Shown here in pieces: positions 8,501 to 16,000 of a stretch of DNA of 64,000 bases; positions within the stretch are counted from its first letter, which is position 1; each line of letters starts with the position of its first letter. Location of the stretch: positions 1-64,000 of the forward strand of contig JAIPBM010000012.1 of the NCBI GenBank assembly GCA_021739695.1, read 5' to 3'. Both the position numbers and the translations under genes were made by a program. The DNA comes from Flavobacteriales bacterium. GTDB lineage: Bacteria > Bacteroidota > Bacteroidia > UBA10329. Below the pieces are notes generated by a model, which made no database searches, was not told the origin of the DNA, and was given only the letters and a program-made list of their open reading frames with translations.

Positions 8501-8641
8501 AAAGGCACGTTCGTGTTCGAATACGACCTGAACGTAACGCAAGCAGGAACATTCAGCAATGGCATCTCGCAACTGCAATGCATGTATGCGCCTGAGTTTA
8601 CTACTCACTCGGAAGGGGTTCGGCTAGAAATCGGACGTTAA
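2561..8641 (+). CDS. Alpha-2-macroglobulin family protein with thioester motif
   Basis: 2026 residues from the ATG at 2561, chosen because MRLFLIALLAIFTVNTQAQ is a clean signal peptide; an in-frame ATG at 2534 would add nine polar residues. Order: helical N-terminal repeat region (~20-350), carboxypeptidase-regulatory-like strand set (RDTGKPIANAKIELL, ~505-530), MG2 domain (DRAIYRPGQTIHFKG, ~600), further MG domains, a TonB-plug-like insert (~1185-1240), the A2M domain (FSETVFFHPHLETDKQG ... PQSLTRWKFMG, ~1258-1300), then the thioester region. The thioester residues are C1480 and Q1483 in YPYECSEQ, inside the alpha-alpha barrel (ADGGWGWFNGM). Bacterial members trap proteases that reach the periplasm or surface by covalent thioester attack. 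Unlike Escherichia coli ECAM it has no lipobox, so it is soluble, and no PbpC gene is adjacent. It ends tail-to-tail with the thiolase gene, sharing TTAA. Confidence 0.9.
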   Translation: MRLFLIALLAIFTVNTQAQNYGGWWQEVDQFTHDGRPKSALEVVQKIHDQAVKDGNGPQLVKAVIHEVKFQADFEEESLVASIIRLEDEAKAAPEPTKQILHSLLAEMHWGYYQNNSWQILNRTATEEAGDNILTWDFKRLAQEADTHYQLSLENPEVLKTAALKDYEAILTGADTYRNLRPSLYHLLLSRAHDFYGSEERDLINFDASGVYDDTLLLGSVDEFLSWEAPTKAGVQPALFSIQLYQNLLREAKNLGNEALVSEDLKRLNFIYGRSQAQSAHKRYAQNLRSLLKKYENDAVAGEVAYYIASLLHDQGNASTDPNHEARWNWKTADSLCLVYVKKFPNTLGARNCQSLSERIRMREWGMDAEGAVLPEKPFRFLFNYRNAGKAEEQKWAVHVRVAKLDPIEYRENARQNYGEKLVNWLKSNSQTVSEKTFNVPNPGDFRQHSIELPLEKLPIGTYVVFVGSDPKFSTNAEVVAYSIITVTDIALIKRSENQDGTLLKVVSRDTGKPIANAKIELLSLVYDRKNRSNNYVLEQTLTTDAKGEAMWKGQSQDYRGLMVDVYNGEDKLIGADNVYGYRNQEDIRWNDQTNFFLDRAIYRPGQTIHFKGIILSSNGSEVKTLIDKNTTVQLFDANGQEVSKLNLKTNAFGTFSGTFIAPTGGLNGYIRIGNESGSHSFRMEEYKRPKFEVKVDQPKEQFRVNDTVMVAGTAMSYSGVPLDGAEVKYRVTRTARFPYPWRCWGWFPQSQPKQVAFGTATADASGVFQIQFIAQPDPLIKADYGPVFSYQIEADVTDQSGEMQTGTTSVSVGYHSLNIDIDLPAVIERYELGRYKVSATNLSGEPQAADVSVDVWKLKPNERILRDRMWQTPDQFYLSEAEHKQLFRNEPYKNEGDYQTWEKDKSMFHAVLKTEKDKDVSFAPLNALGQGYYMVELTAKDAFGTEVVQKAYYCLTEADAKLPPYYTTAWFHALKDNYEPGETAEILVGSSYAFVEFLIEVEIKDKGYNTNKLVYSKEISCTGTQQKISIPVTEDWRGNAQIHVTAVRNNELLSWSKTISVPYTNKQLDVKLETFRKEMAPDDAEEWTLKITDKNGQPAKAELLATMYDASLDVLAANNWRLNPFRFMNPRFNWESSSFQRAQTQLWNQNWLKYPSSDIQRSFEEINWFGYYFGNRYRYDRLESVSIRGGARTRNAAMAVEADGMAEESIMLDEVQMKTGAAPAQFGDASGGLMSKNAEDNASAEPPADIKMRSDFSETVFFHPHLETDKQGNTSFKFNAPQSLTRWKFMGLATTEDLKIGTITEEVVTRKQLMITPNYPRFVREGDKLVFQVKVNVLDSTVSNAKASLELKDALTDKVLALNLEPRTLNFANGSALANWEINVPEDLAALKFTTKAWSEKHSDGEEKTIPVLSNRMLVTEAMPLPVRGKGTHTFTFDKLKNNTSSSLRNHSLTLEFTPNPIWLAVLSLPYMMEYPYECSEQIFSRYYSNAIGTYLANSDPAIKRVFDQWKSAAQNKEGDAFLSELEKNPELKQALLTETPWVRDAQNETEQRRRISELFDTDRMESELAIALKKLKQNQKADGGWGWFNGMESDMYITRYIVSGFGKMRKMGVWKIDAETQGMLERAIEFLDEEMVEYYDRRALKEKDYVPSWTDLHMTYARSFWLDDFKLKGKPQTTYNLILKLIRDKWTKLDASQKGLAAVILNRSGFETDAKKVIASLRETALHSEEFGTYWAMDKGYYWHQAPIENHVMILEAFHEVTQDADMVSEMNIWLLKQKQTQSWETTKATAEVCYALLSTGNTNFDTEAMVSIKLGNETIDPRTDKDLKTEAGTGYFKTNWKKGSITPDMGNVTVTKDNEGVAWGAVYWQYFEDLDKITGVTDNPIKMKREVMLLQDTENGPLMKKLDANTSLSVGDKVRVKITLETDRHMEYVHLKDMRAASFEPRKQLSGAEHQEGLSYYRSTTDVAMNFFFGYLPKGTFVFEYDLNVTQAGTFSNGISQLQCMYAPEFTTHSEGVRLEIGR
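6113..6280 (+). other. TonB-plug-like segment inside the macroglobulin
   Basis: These bases encode residues ~1185-1240 of the alpha-2-macroglobulin. The segment opens SVSIRGGARTRN and closes GAAPAQFGDASGGLMSK. In TonB-dependent receptors the plug carries a V.IRGG box near its middle and an A.FGDA.GG box near its end, in the same order. Here only those two boxes remain, about 40 residues apart, joined by an acidic, Met-rich stretch. The segment lies immediately before the A2M domain, where macroglobulins carry the protease bait. Confidence 0.6.
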
Positions 8642-9840
8642 ACCCGCTCAATGATCGTAGCAATGCCCATTCCGCCACCAACGCAAAGCGTAACGAGGCC
8701 GGTCTGCTTGTCCTGACGTTCGAGTTCATCGATCAATGTTCCCATCAGCATGGCGCCAGTGGCTCCAAGTGGGTGTCCCATGGCAATAGCGCCACCATTT
8801 ACGTTGATTCTGCTTTCGTCAATACCAAGGTCTTCCATGAAGCGAAGAACTACGGCTGCAAAAGCCTCATTCACCTCCATCAGGTCGATGTCACCGATTT
8901 CCATTCCTGCTTTTTTCAAAGCCTTTCTGGTAACGGGAGCTGGTCCAAGAAGCATGATGGTAGGTTCAGTTCCTGTCAAAGCCATGGAGCGGATGCGAGC
9001 ACGTGGCTTTAAACCTTGCGCAGCACCAGCTTCCTTCGTTCCGATCAGAGTCAACGCTGCACCGTCAACAATGGCCGATGAGTTTCCTGCATGATGAACG
9101 TGGTTGATGGTTCCAACCTCAGGATATTTCTTCAATGCCAACATATCAAAACCCATTTCACCCAATTTGATGAAAGCAGGATTCAGTTTCAAGAGCCCTT
9201 CGGCTGATGTTCCTGGACGGATCATTTGATCTCTATCCAAAAGCGAATTTCCATCAGCATCTTTTACCGTAATAATTGATTTTGCAAATCGATTTTCATT
9301 CCAAGCCTTGTCTGCTTTAGCATGCGATTGCGAAGCAAATTCATCCAATTGCGTTCGGTTGTAGCCGAATTTGGAGGCAATGAGGTCGGCAGAAATTCCC
9401 TGCGGAACCAAGCCATGTTTCATGATGAAATCGCTGTCGTCATACATCGGTCCGCCATCGGAAGCAATTGGCACGCGGCTCATACTTTCCAAACCACCGG
9501 CAACCAAAAGATCTGCATTTCCGCTTCCCACGTAAGCTGCAGCCATGTTAATGGCTTCCAATCCTGAAGCGCAGAATCGGTTCACTTGAACACCAGCCGT
9601 AGTTTCGGCATAACCTGCCTCAATAGCAGCTGCCTTGGCAATATTCGCACCTTGCTCTTTCACGGGGCTTACACAACCGATGATGGCATCTTCCACCAGA
9701 TCCGTATTCAAGTTATTCCGATCTCGGATAGCCTTGAAGGTCAGAGCCAATAGGTCAACTGGCTTTACCGAGGCCAAAGCTCCGTCTGGTTTTCCTTTTC
9801 CTCTTGGTGTACGTACGGCATCAAATATATAAGCGCTCAT
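8638..9840 (-). CDS. Acetyl-CoA C-acyltransferase (thiolase)
   Basis: 400 residues from the ATG at 9840 (MSAYIFDAVRTPRGK); a longer frame upstream starts inside the promoter and is not used. The catalytic set of the thiolase family is complete: nucleophile C90 in NRFCASGLEA, H356 in AMGHPLGATGA, and C386 in TLCVGGGMG. The enzyme cleaves 3-ketoacyl-CoA with CoA, or condenses two acetyl-CoA, in the cytoplasm, as the last step of beta-oxidation or the first of acetoacetyl-CoA synthesis. Length is typical of the degradative (FadA/FadI) and biosynthetic (AtoB/PhaA) groups, and the sequence alone does not separate them. No other fatty-acid gene is adjacent. It is transcribed away from the Rrf2 regulator and overlaps the macroglobulin stop by four bases. 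Confidence 0.92.
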   Translation of the reverse strand: MSAYIFDAVRTPRGKGKPDGALASVKPVDLLALTFKAIRDRNNLNTDLVEDAIIGCVSPVKEQGANIAKAAAIEAGYAETTAGVQVNRFCASGLEAINMAAAYVGSGNADLLVAGGLESMSRVPIASDGGPMYDDSDFIMKHGLVPQGISADLIASKFGYNRTQLDEFASQSHAKADKAWNENRFAKSIITVKDADGNSLLDRDQMIRPGTSAEGLLKLNPAFIKLGEMGFDMLALKKYPEVGTINHVHHAGNSSAIVDGAALTLIGTKEAGAAQGLKPRARIRSMALTGTEPTIMLLGPAPVTRKALKKAGMEIGDIDLMEVNEAFAAVVLRFMEDLGIDESRINVNGGAIAMGHPLGATGAMLMGTLIDELERQDKQTGLVTLCVGGGMGIATIIERV

Positions 9841-9856
9841 TTTCTGGAATTTTGGG

Positions 9857-9864
9857 CAAATATA
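9857..9864 (-). promoter_or_regulatory. -7 box of the thiolase gene
   Basis: On the minus strand TATATTTG is an exact TAnnTTTG match, 16 bases before the ATG at 9840. A GC-rich repeat (9866-9896) abuts it on the upstream side and fills the region between the -7 and -33 positions, so no -33 element is recognisable. Confidence 0.6.
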
Positions 9865-9865
9865 A

Positions 9866-9896
9866 GCCTCCCCCAACCCCTCCCAAGGAGGGGAGC
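9866..9896. repeat. GC-rich palindromic repeat in a divergent promoter region
   Basis: The stretch GCCTCCCCCAACCCCTCCC followed by AAGGAGGGGAGC is imperfectly palindromic and resembles the element at 53397-53426 when read on the opposite strand. It is a short dispersed repeat of the type common in Bacteroidota intergenic space. Here it abuts the thiolase -7 box. Confidence 0.55.
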
Positions 9897-9947
9897 AAAA
9901 AAGACTGAAAAAGCCGTCTTGTTTGCCTCAACAAATACTTTAAGAGT

Positions 9948-9955
9948 TACATTTG
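9948..9955 (+). promoter_or_regulatory. -7 box of the Rrf2-family gene
   Basis: TACATTTG is an exact TAnnTTTG match, 15 bases before the ATG at 9971. A TTTG at 9922-9925, 22 bases upstream, is a candidate -33 element. Confidence 0.6.
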
Positions 9956-9970
9956 TAGCAAAATTCAGCC

Positions 9971-10378
9971 ATGCAGATAGATTCGACCTTCACCAACGCC
10001 ATTCACATTTGTGTTTACCTTGATAGAACCGATAAAACATTAGTGAACAGCACTGAATTGGGCGAAAGTATTGGCACAAATCCAGTTGTGGTGCGAAGAA
10101 TTGTTGGTCGATTGAAGGAATTCGGACTGATAAAAGTGAAGCAGGGAATCGGTGGTGGCTACTTCTTGGGCCGTCCAGCGATGAGTATCACGCTTTGGGA
10201 CATCTACTTAGCAATGAAAAAAGATAATCCGTTCCGCTGCAAGGTTGGAAACGAGGAAGACGTGGTTTCGGTGAACTTGCCCGAATCCCTAGAAGACACG
10301 TTTGCGAAGGCGGAATATGCTTTGAAGACGCCACTTGCGGCCGTAACCGTGAAGTCGGTTTCGCAGCGGATTGATTAG
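9971..10378 (+). CDS. Rrf2 family transcriptional regulator
   Basis: 135 residues, the usual length. The N-terminal winged helix-turn-helix reads TNAIHICVYL, then LGESIGTNPVVVRRIVGRLK, then a wing KVKQGIGGGYFLGRP. This is the Rrf2 pattern, in which the wing carries a G-G-Y/F turn. Iron-sulfur Rrf2 proteins (IscR, NsrR) hold a cluster with three closely spaced Cys in the C-terminal half; here only C14 and C90 are present, so a cluster is unlikely and this is probably a cysteine-poor, YwnA-like member. It likely dimerises through the last long helix. It is divergent from the thiolase gene across 130 bases and could control it or itself; no operator can be assigned. Confidence 0.88.
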   Translation: MQIDSTFTNAIHICVYLDRTDKTLVNSTELGESIGTNPVVVRRIVGRLKEFGLIKVKQGIGGGYFLGRPAMSITLWDIYLAMKKDNPFRCKVGNEEDVVSVNLPESLEDTFAKAEYALKTPLAAVTVKSVSQRID

Positions 10379-10399
10379 AAAAGTCCTAGCTTCATACAC

Positions 10400-10996
10400 G
10401 TGAAGCGTAAAATCATTTGTTTCTTCTTCCTCATCGGGTTTGCATCTGTTTCCAATGCACAGATAATTCCAAGAAAAGACACCATCCAACGAGACATTGG
10501 AATCTCAGTCAACTGGCGTTCACTGCCTTTTCTTCCTCAGTCAAACAAAGTCTCTGACATAGTTGGCGGATTTCATTTCGCTCTTGAAACAAGGGTCCAC
10601 AATTTTTGGATTCAGACTGGGGTTTTGGTGAATTGGAATTCGGATCGAGGTTTTGATCAGGCCCATAGTTTCTTATTAACCCTATCGGTACCTTATGAAT
10701 TCGAGATTCTAAAGAGACGCCTGATTCTTGGATTAGGACCAACATTCAATTATTACTACGATTATCGTGCCTTTAACGAATGGAATGAGTTATCCTCAAG
10801 TACATCTCACGGCATTGCCTTCGGTGCAATTTTCGAGATAACCGTGCCGATTTGGAAAGGGCTAAGCTTGGAAATTTGTTCAGATGCCTCGGTTGGGCCC
10901 TATTTTTCAGATGGCGGAAAACCAGAAATTTTCATACCCTCCGCTCGACTTGTAAGTTTAGGAATCAACCACCGAATTCCCGCTTATCCTAAATAA
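10400..10996 (+). CDS. Predicted outer membrane beta-barrel protein
   Basis: 198 residues beginning at a GTG (no in-frame ATG fits the signal peptide). The signal sequence is KRKIICFFFLIGFASVSNAQ. The rest alternates polar and hydrophobic residues in short strands separated by turns, with many aromatics (ETRVHNFWIQTGVLVNW, FEIYVPIWKG-like segments), and ends in short strands near SARLVSLGINHRI. This is the pattern of the small eight-stranded barrels common in Bacteroidota. No family can be named. It starts 21 bases after the Rrf2 gene and may share its transcript, then ends exactly against the convergent hflX stop. Confidence 0.65.
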   Translation: MKRKIICFFFLIGFASVSNAQIIPRKDTIQRDIGISVNWRSLPFLPQSNKVSDIVGGFHFALETRVHNFWIQTGVLVNWNSDRGFDQAHSFLLTLSVPYEFEILKRRLILGLGPTFNYYYDYRAFNEWNELSSSTSHGIAFGAIFEITVPIWKGLSLEICSDASVGPYFSDGGKPEIFIPSARLVSLGINHRIPAYPK

Positions 10997-12193
10997 TCAA
11001 TAAAGCAACTTATCGTATGGATACCGTGTGATGTGAACCGCCTTGGCACGTTCATATAAAAGGTCACGCAGTTCATCAATATTTTCCCTTTTGGTGGCTG
11101 AAATGAAGATGCAGTCTTCTCCCATCTTTCCCATCCAACTTCTTTTCAGATCTTCCAAACTCCAATTCTCACGAGTGGTTTCGCTAAGATCATCCTCGTC
11201 CTTTTTCACGTAGGTGTAGGCATCGATCTTATTGAATACGAGAATCGTTTGCTTGTCGCGCGCTCCTATCTCGGCCAACGTCTCGTTCACCACATTGATG
11301 TGATCTTCAAACTCAGGATGCGAAATGTCCACCACATGAAGCAGAATATCCGCTTCGCGAACTTCATCCAAGGTTGATTTGAAGCTCTCTACCAATTGGT
11401 GAGGTAGTTTGCGGATAAACCCTACCGTGTCTGACATAAGGAACGGAAGGTTGTTGATCACCACCTTTCGAACCGTGGTGTCGAGCGTGGCGAAAAGCTT
11501 GTTCTCAGCCAATACATCCGATTTGCTCAGCAGGTTCATGACCGTGGATTTCCCCACGTTGGTGTAACCGACCAACGCCACACGAATGAGCCGACCGCGG
11601 CTTTTACGCTGCGTGGCCATCTGCTTATCAATGTCCTTCAATTGTTCCTTCAGCAGGGAAATGCGGTCGCGAATGATCCGTTTATCCGTCTCAATTTCCT
11701 TCTCTCCTGCTCCTCCACGAGTCCCTGTACCACCACGCTGCCGCTCCAAGTGCGTCCAAAGATTGGTCAATCGTGGAAGCAGATACTGAAAACGCGCCAA
11801 TTCAACTTGCGTTCTGGCCTGCGCTGTTTGCGCGCGCGATTGGAAAATATCAAGGATCAAAAGGCTTCTATCGTAGATTTTGATATTGAAGATCTTCTCC
11901 AAATTCCGAAGCTGCGATGGGCTCAGGTCATCATCGAACACAACCACATCAATATTGTGCGCTTTTATGTAATCGTCAATCTCATAGATCTTACCTGAAC
12001 CAAGGAAGGTTTTAGGGTCGGCTTTCGCCAGTTTTTGGGTGAATCGTTTCTGCGGAGCAAGTCCAGCAGTTTCCGAAAGGAAAGCCAATTCCTCCATGTA
12101 TTCGGCCACTTTCTCTTCGGTATCACCAGATTTGATGAGTCCGACCAGAACGGCTGTTTCCTGAACGGGTGCGGTATCGTATAACTTTCCCAC
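10997..12193 (-). CDS. hflX: GTPase HflX
   Basis: 398 residues. The N-terminal HflX domain carries FDDDLSPSQLRNLE (~86-99), followed by a coiled helical linker with the glycine-rich loop RQRGGTGTRGGAGEKEIE (~151-168). The G domain has the P-loop GYTNVGKST (209-217), DTVGFI as the G3 motif, and FNKID as G4. HflX binds the ribosomal large subunit and splits stalled or stressed 70S ribosomes. The start is a GTG that follows the TAA of the cytochrome c gene without a gap, so translation is probably coupled. It is the last gene of a leftward three-gene unit, and ends against a convergent barrel gene. Confidence 0.94.
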   Translation of the reverse strand: MGKLYDTAPVQETAVLVGLIKSGDTEEKVAEYMEELAFLSETAGLAPQKRFTQKLAKADPKTFLGSGKIYEIDDYIKAHNIDVVVFDDDLSPSQLRNLEKIFNIKIYDRSLLILDIFQSRAQTAQARTQVELARFQYLLPRLTNLWTHLERQRGGTGTRGGAGEKEIETDKRIIRDRISLLKEQLKDIDKQMATQRKSRGRLIRVALVGYTNVGKSTVMNLLSKSDVLAENKLFATLDTTVRKVVINNLPFLMSDTVGFIRKLPHQLVESFKSTLDEVREADILLHVVDISHPEFEDHINVVNETLAEIGARDKQTILVFNKIDAYTYVKKDEDDLSETTRENWSLEDLKRSWMGKMGEDCIFISATKRENIDELRDLLYERAKAVHITRYPYDKLLY

Positions 12194-12502
12194 TTAATTC
12201 AATTCTTTCAATTCATCCAAATAAACAGCAACTGCCCTGATTTCTTCCTCCGAAATAACCTTAGCAAATGCTGGCATCATTTTTCCGCCTTTACTGATGA
12301 TCCCAACGCGTTCTTCCAAGGTCATCTTGGAAACCGTCAGGTCAGGAGCTTTTTTCAATTTCGGCTTGCCAACAGCACCATGGCAAGCAACACAATAGGT
12401 CTTGTAGATCTCTTTCCCTGATCTGGAATTGGAACTCTGAGAGTTCACGCTTTCACACGACAGAAAAGTAGCGCAGATCAGTACAAGCATCAGGTATTTC
12501 AT
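12194..12502 (-). CDS. Small c-type cytochrome lipoprotein
   Basis: 102 residues from the ATG at 12502. The signal MKYLMLVLICATFLSC ends in a lipobox-like LSC, so the mature protein is probably lipid-anchored outside the inner membrane. One haem-binding CVACH motif follows (KTYCVACHGAVGKPKLK), with distal Met ligand candidates in GGKMMPAFAKV. This matches the single-haem cytochrome c class I fold (~80 residues after the signal), which shuttles electrons in respiration. Its ATG overlaps the stop of the upstream membrane protein gene by one base (TGATG), and hflX follows immediately, so the three are an operon. The partner oxidase or reductase is not in the window. Confidence 0.88.
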   Translation of the reverse strand: MKYLMLVLICATFLSCESVNSQSSNSRSGKEIYKTYCVACHGAVGKPKLKKAPDLTVSKMTLEERVGIISKGGKMMPAFAKVISEEEIRAVAVYLDELKELN

Positions 12503-12960
12503 CAAAACCAAGCTCTTCCCAACTGCTCTCTGAACGGCCAAGGAATAGCAACGATCAGAATGAATAGTGCCAATCCGAAATAGATCAGAATATTCTTGAA
12601 TTTCTGCTTGTCTTCAGTTGCTTTCTTGCTGCTGATTCTACCCATCGTAACGAAAATAATTGCCATAAGCATGGCGCTGAGATGCTCAACCAGCCAATAC
12701 CGAAGAACCGGATCTTTCATTGCCACTCCCATTCCAGATTCCATGGCCGCCTTAACGAACGGGCTCATAAAATAGAGTCCAAAGCCAAGCAACAATTGAG
12801 TGTGAAATGAGATCAGCGTAAACAGGCTGAGTTTGTTATCTAAACTGCTGTAAACTTGTTTTGAACTTAGCGCCATGGCACTTTTAACCACCGTTGCGAT
12901 AATGAGAAGAAGGGCGACCCAACGTAATCCTGAATGTGAGCGAAGTAATATTTCGTACAT
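12502..12960 (-). CDS. Four-helix integral membrane protein, cytochrome b-like
   Basis: 152 residues from the ATG at 12960 (MYEILLRSHSGLRWV). Four hydrophobic segments are visible: WVALLLIIATVVKSAMA, LISFHTQLLLGFGLYFM, LVEHLSAMLMAIIFVTM and ILIYFGLALFILIVAI. Conserved-looking His residues lie at the membrane edges (RSHSG, SFHTQ, VEHLS), which could be haem ligands. Proteins beginning HSGLRW are widespread in Bacteroidota and are often labelled cytochrome b; I regard that as plausible but unproven. Co-transcription with a c-type cytochrome supports a redox role. Confidence 0.75.
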   Translation of the reverse strand: MYEILLRSHSGLRWVALLLIIATVVKSAMALSSKQVYSSLDNKLSLFTLISFHTQLLLGFGLYFMSPFVKAAMESGMGVAMKDPVLRYWLVEHLSAMLMAIIFVTMGRISSKKATEDKQKFKNILIYFGLALFILIVAIPWPFREQLGRAWF

Positions 12961-12977
12961 GATTTCTGTTTGAAGGT

Positions 12978-12985
12978 CAAAGCTA
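12978..12985 (-). promoter_or_regulatory. -7 box of the membrane protein-cytochrome c-hflX unit
   Basis: TAGCTTTG on the minus strand matches TAnnTTTG exactly, 17 bases before the ATG at 12960. Confidence 0.55.
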
Positions 12986-13037
12986 CGCATTTCACTTCCT
13001 GCAACTATGCAGACAATGCATCTGAGTTCAATTTCTG

Positions 13038-13045
13038 TAGATTTG
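13038..13045 (+). promoter_or_regulatory. -7 box of the amidohydrolase operon
   Basis: TAGATTTG is an exact TAnnTTTG match, 24 bases before the ATG at 13070. It lies about 50 bases from the divergent box at 12978-12985, so the two operons share one short regulatory region. Confidence 0.55.
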
Positions 13046-13069
13046 CCGCCTTTCTGTTAATCTATTCAA

Positions 13070-16000
13070 ATGTCTAGGATTTTCTTTGTGTTGCTGATGC
13101 TTGTCGGGTCGGCTTTTTCCACGGCCCAAGCGCAGTCAACTTTTCCCATAAACGGTGTAGAAGATAAAGATGCGGCCGTGTATGCTTTTACGCATGCAAC
13201 GGTCCATGTTGACGCGAAAACCGTGCTCACTGACGCCACTTTGCTTGTTCAGAAAGGACGTGTTATAGGCGTTGGCGCAGGAGTTTCCATTCCTAAAGGA
13301 GCCATTGAAACCGACCTGAAAGGCAAGCACATTTACCCATCGCTAATCGATGCTTTTTCTACCTACGGAGTAGAGCAATCAAAGAAAGAGAAGAAGGACA
13401 ACCCAGGGCCGCAATACGATGCCGAGAAAAAAGGTGCTTTTACTTGGAACGATGCCTTGAATCCTGAAGTGAGCGCTGCAGAGCAATTCACGCCAGATTC
13501 TAAAAAGGCAGAAGAACTTAGAAAACAAGGTTTTGGAGTAACTGTTTCCTTGGTTCGTGATGGAATTTCGCGCGGAACATCTGCGCTTGTTCTTACGGGA
13601 GATGGTTCGGCAAACGAAAATCTGCTGCAACCCAATGTGGCGGCCAATTATTCATTCTCGAAAGGAACTTCTGGTCAAAATTATCCGAGTTCGCAGATGG
13701 GTGCAATTGCCCTTTTGCGCCAAACCTATTTAGATGCCGCTTGGTACACCAACTTGAACGACAACACCAAGGAAATGAACCTTGGTTTAGCGGCTTGGAA
13801 CGGAACACAATCAATTCCGCAGCTTTTTGAAGCGCCCGACCTACTTAGCATTCTACGCGCTGATAAAGTGGGTGATGAGTTCGGCAAGCAATACGTTTTC
13901 CTTGGCAACGGAACCGAATACCGAAGAATCGATGCCGTGAAGAAAACCGGTGGTTCGTTTATCATTCCGCTCAAATTCCCTGATGCGTTGGATGTGGAAG
14001 ATCCGTTTGACGCGCAGTTGGCGAGCTACGAAGAACTATTGCATTGGGAATTGGCCCCAACCAACGCCAAAGTGCTGAAAGCTGCGGGCGTTCCATTCGC
14101 CCTCACGATGGAAGGCTTGGAGAAAGAAGCCGAGTTCTGGCCCGCTGTTCGTACGGCAATCAAAGCTGGTTTGGACTCCATTTCAGCCTTGGAAGCACTT
14201 ACCACTGTTCCCGCCCAGATGCTGGGATTGAAAGAAGTCGGTTCGCTTCAGAAAGGCAACTTGGCCAACTTCCTTATCACTTCTAAAGACCTTTTCAACG
14301 AGAAGAACACTATTCTGGAACATTGGCTGAAAGGCAAGCAGTACAAGATCAGCGAAGCGGAAGGAGATTCCATCAATGCCGTTTATTCACTTGAAATAGG
14401 TCGTAGAGCATGGAACTTGGAATTCACCGGAACGGAAGACAAACCAAGCGTGAAATTGCTAGTGAACGACACCACGAAATTGGATGTTGCCTTTACTCTA
14501 AAGAACGAATTGGTTAGCATCTCGTTCGCAGACGGAAAAGATGCCAAGGAAAAATACCGTCTTACGGGAAGAAAGGATGGCAACAATTTCAAAGGAAAAG
14601 GCCAATATCCGAATGGAACGTGGACCGATTGGAAACTGATCTATACTTCTGAAATAGAGAAAAAAGAAAAAGGGGAAAAGGAGAAAAAGGAAGCGGAGAA
14701 AAAAGACGAAGCGAAGAAAGATACCATCGTTGGAAATGTGGTCTATCCGTTCATGGCTTACGGCTACACCGAAGCGCCAAAACAGGAAGCGGTCGTTATC
14801 CGAAAGGCAACGGTTTGGACGAACGAAAAGGATGGAATTCTTGAAGCTGCTGACGTGTTTCTTGAAGGCGGCAAGATCAAAGCCGTTGGCAAAGGCCTTA
14901 CTGTTCCTGCAGGCACAAAAGAGATTGATGGAACAGGCAAACACGTCACTTCGGGCATCATTGACGAGCATTCTCACATTGCCATCAGCAAAGGTGTAAA
15001 CGAAGGAACGCAGGCCGTAACGGCTGAAGTGAGCATCAGCGATGTGGTCAACTCCGAAGACATCAACATTTATCGCCAATTGGCCGGTGGTGTAACGGCT
15101 TCGCAGCTTCTGCATGGTTCAGCCAATCCGATCGGTGGACAGAGCGGCATCATCAAACTCCGTTGGGGAAAATTACCCGAGGAAATGAAGGTGAAAGATG
15201 CGGCTGGTCACATCAAATTCGCCTTGGGCGAGAATGTGAAACAATCGAATTGGGGAGATTATTACACTTCTCGTTTCCCACAGACCCGAATGGGTGTGGA
15301 ACAGGTTTTTTACGATGCATTTTACCGCGCCAAAGCCTACAAGGCCGAATGGGCAGCTTTCAACGGACTTTCGAAAAAGGACAAGAGCGCTGATTCTGCT
15401 CCAAGACGCGATCTGGAGTTGGATGCATTGGTGGAAATTCTGGATGGAAAGCGCTTTGTTACCTGCCACAGTTACGTTCAGCAAGAGATCAATATGCTGA
15501 TGCATGTGGCAGACAGCATGGGCTGGAAAATGAACACATTCACCCACATTCTGGAGGGCTACAAAGTGGCCGACAAGATGAAGGAACATGGCGTGAGCGG
15601 TTCTACTTTCTCAGATTGGTGGGCATACAAATACGAAGTGATTGACGCCATTCCATACAACGCTGCTTTGATGAACGAAGCAGGTGTAAACGTGGGCATC
15701 AACTCAGACGATGCGGAGATGGGAAGACGCTTGAACCAAGAAGCCGCCAAAGGCGTGAAATACGGAGGAATGAGTCAGGAAGACGCGTGGAAAATGGTAA
15801 CACTCAATCCCGCCAAAATGCTGAAACTGGATAGCCAAACGGGAAGCTTGAAAGCAGGAAAAGATGCGGATGTGGTCGTTTGGTCGGACAATCCACTTTC
15901 TATTTACGCCAAGGCAGAACAGACCTATGTTGATGGCGTGTTGTATTACTCTATTGAAAAAGATGAGGCCGCTCGCGGAACGCTGAACACGGAACGTAAT

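Noticed and set aside
9636-9832. Open frames on the opposite strand of the thiolase and other large genes
   Set aside because: They are antisense shadows of strongly coding frames with no domains of their own.
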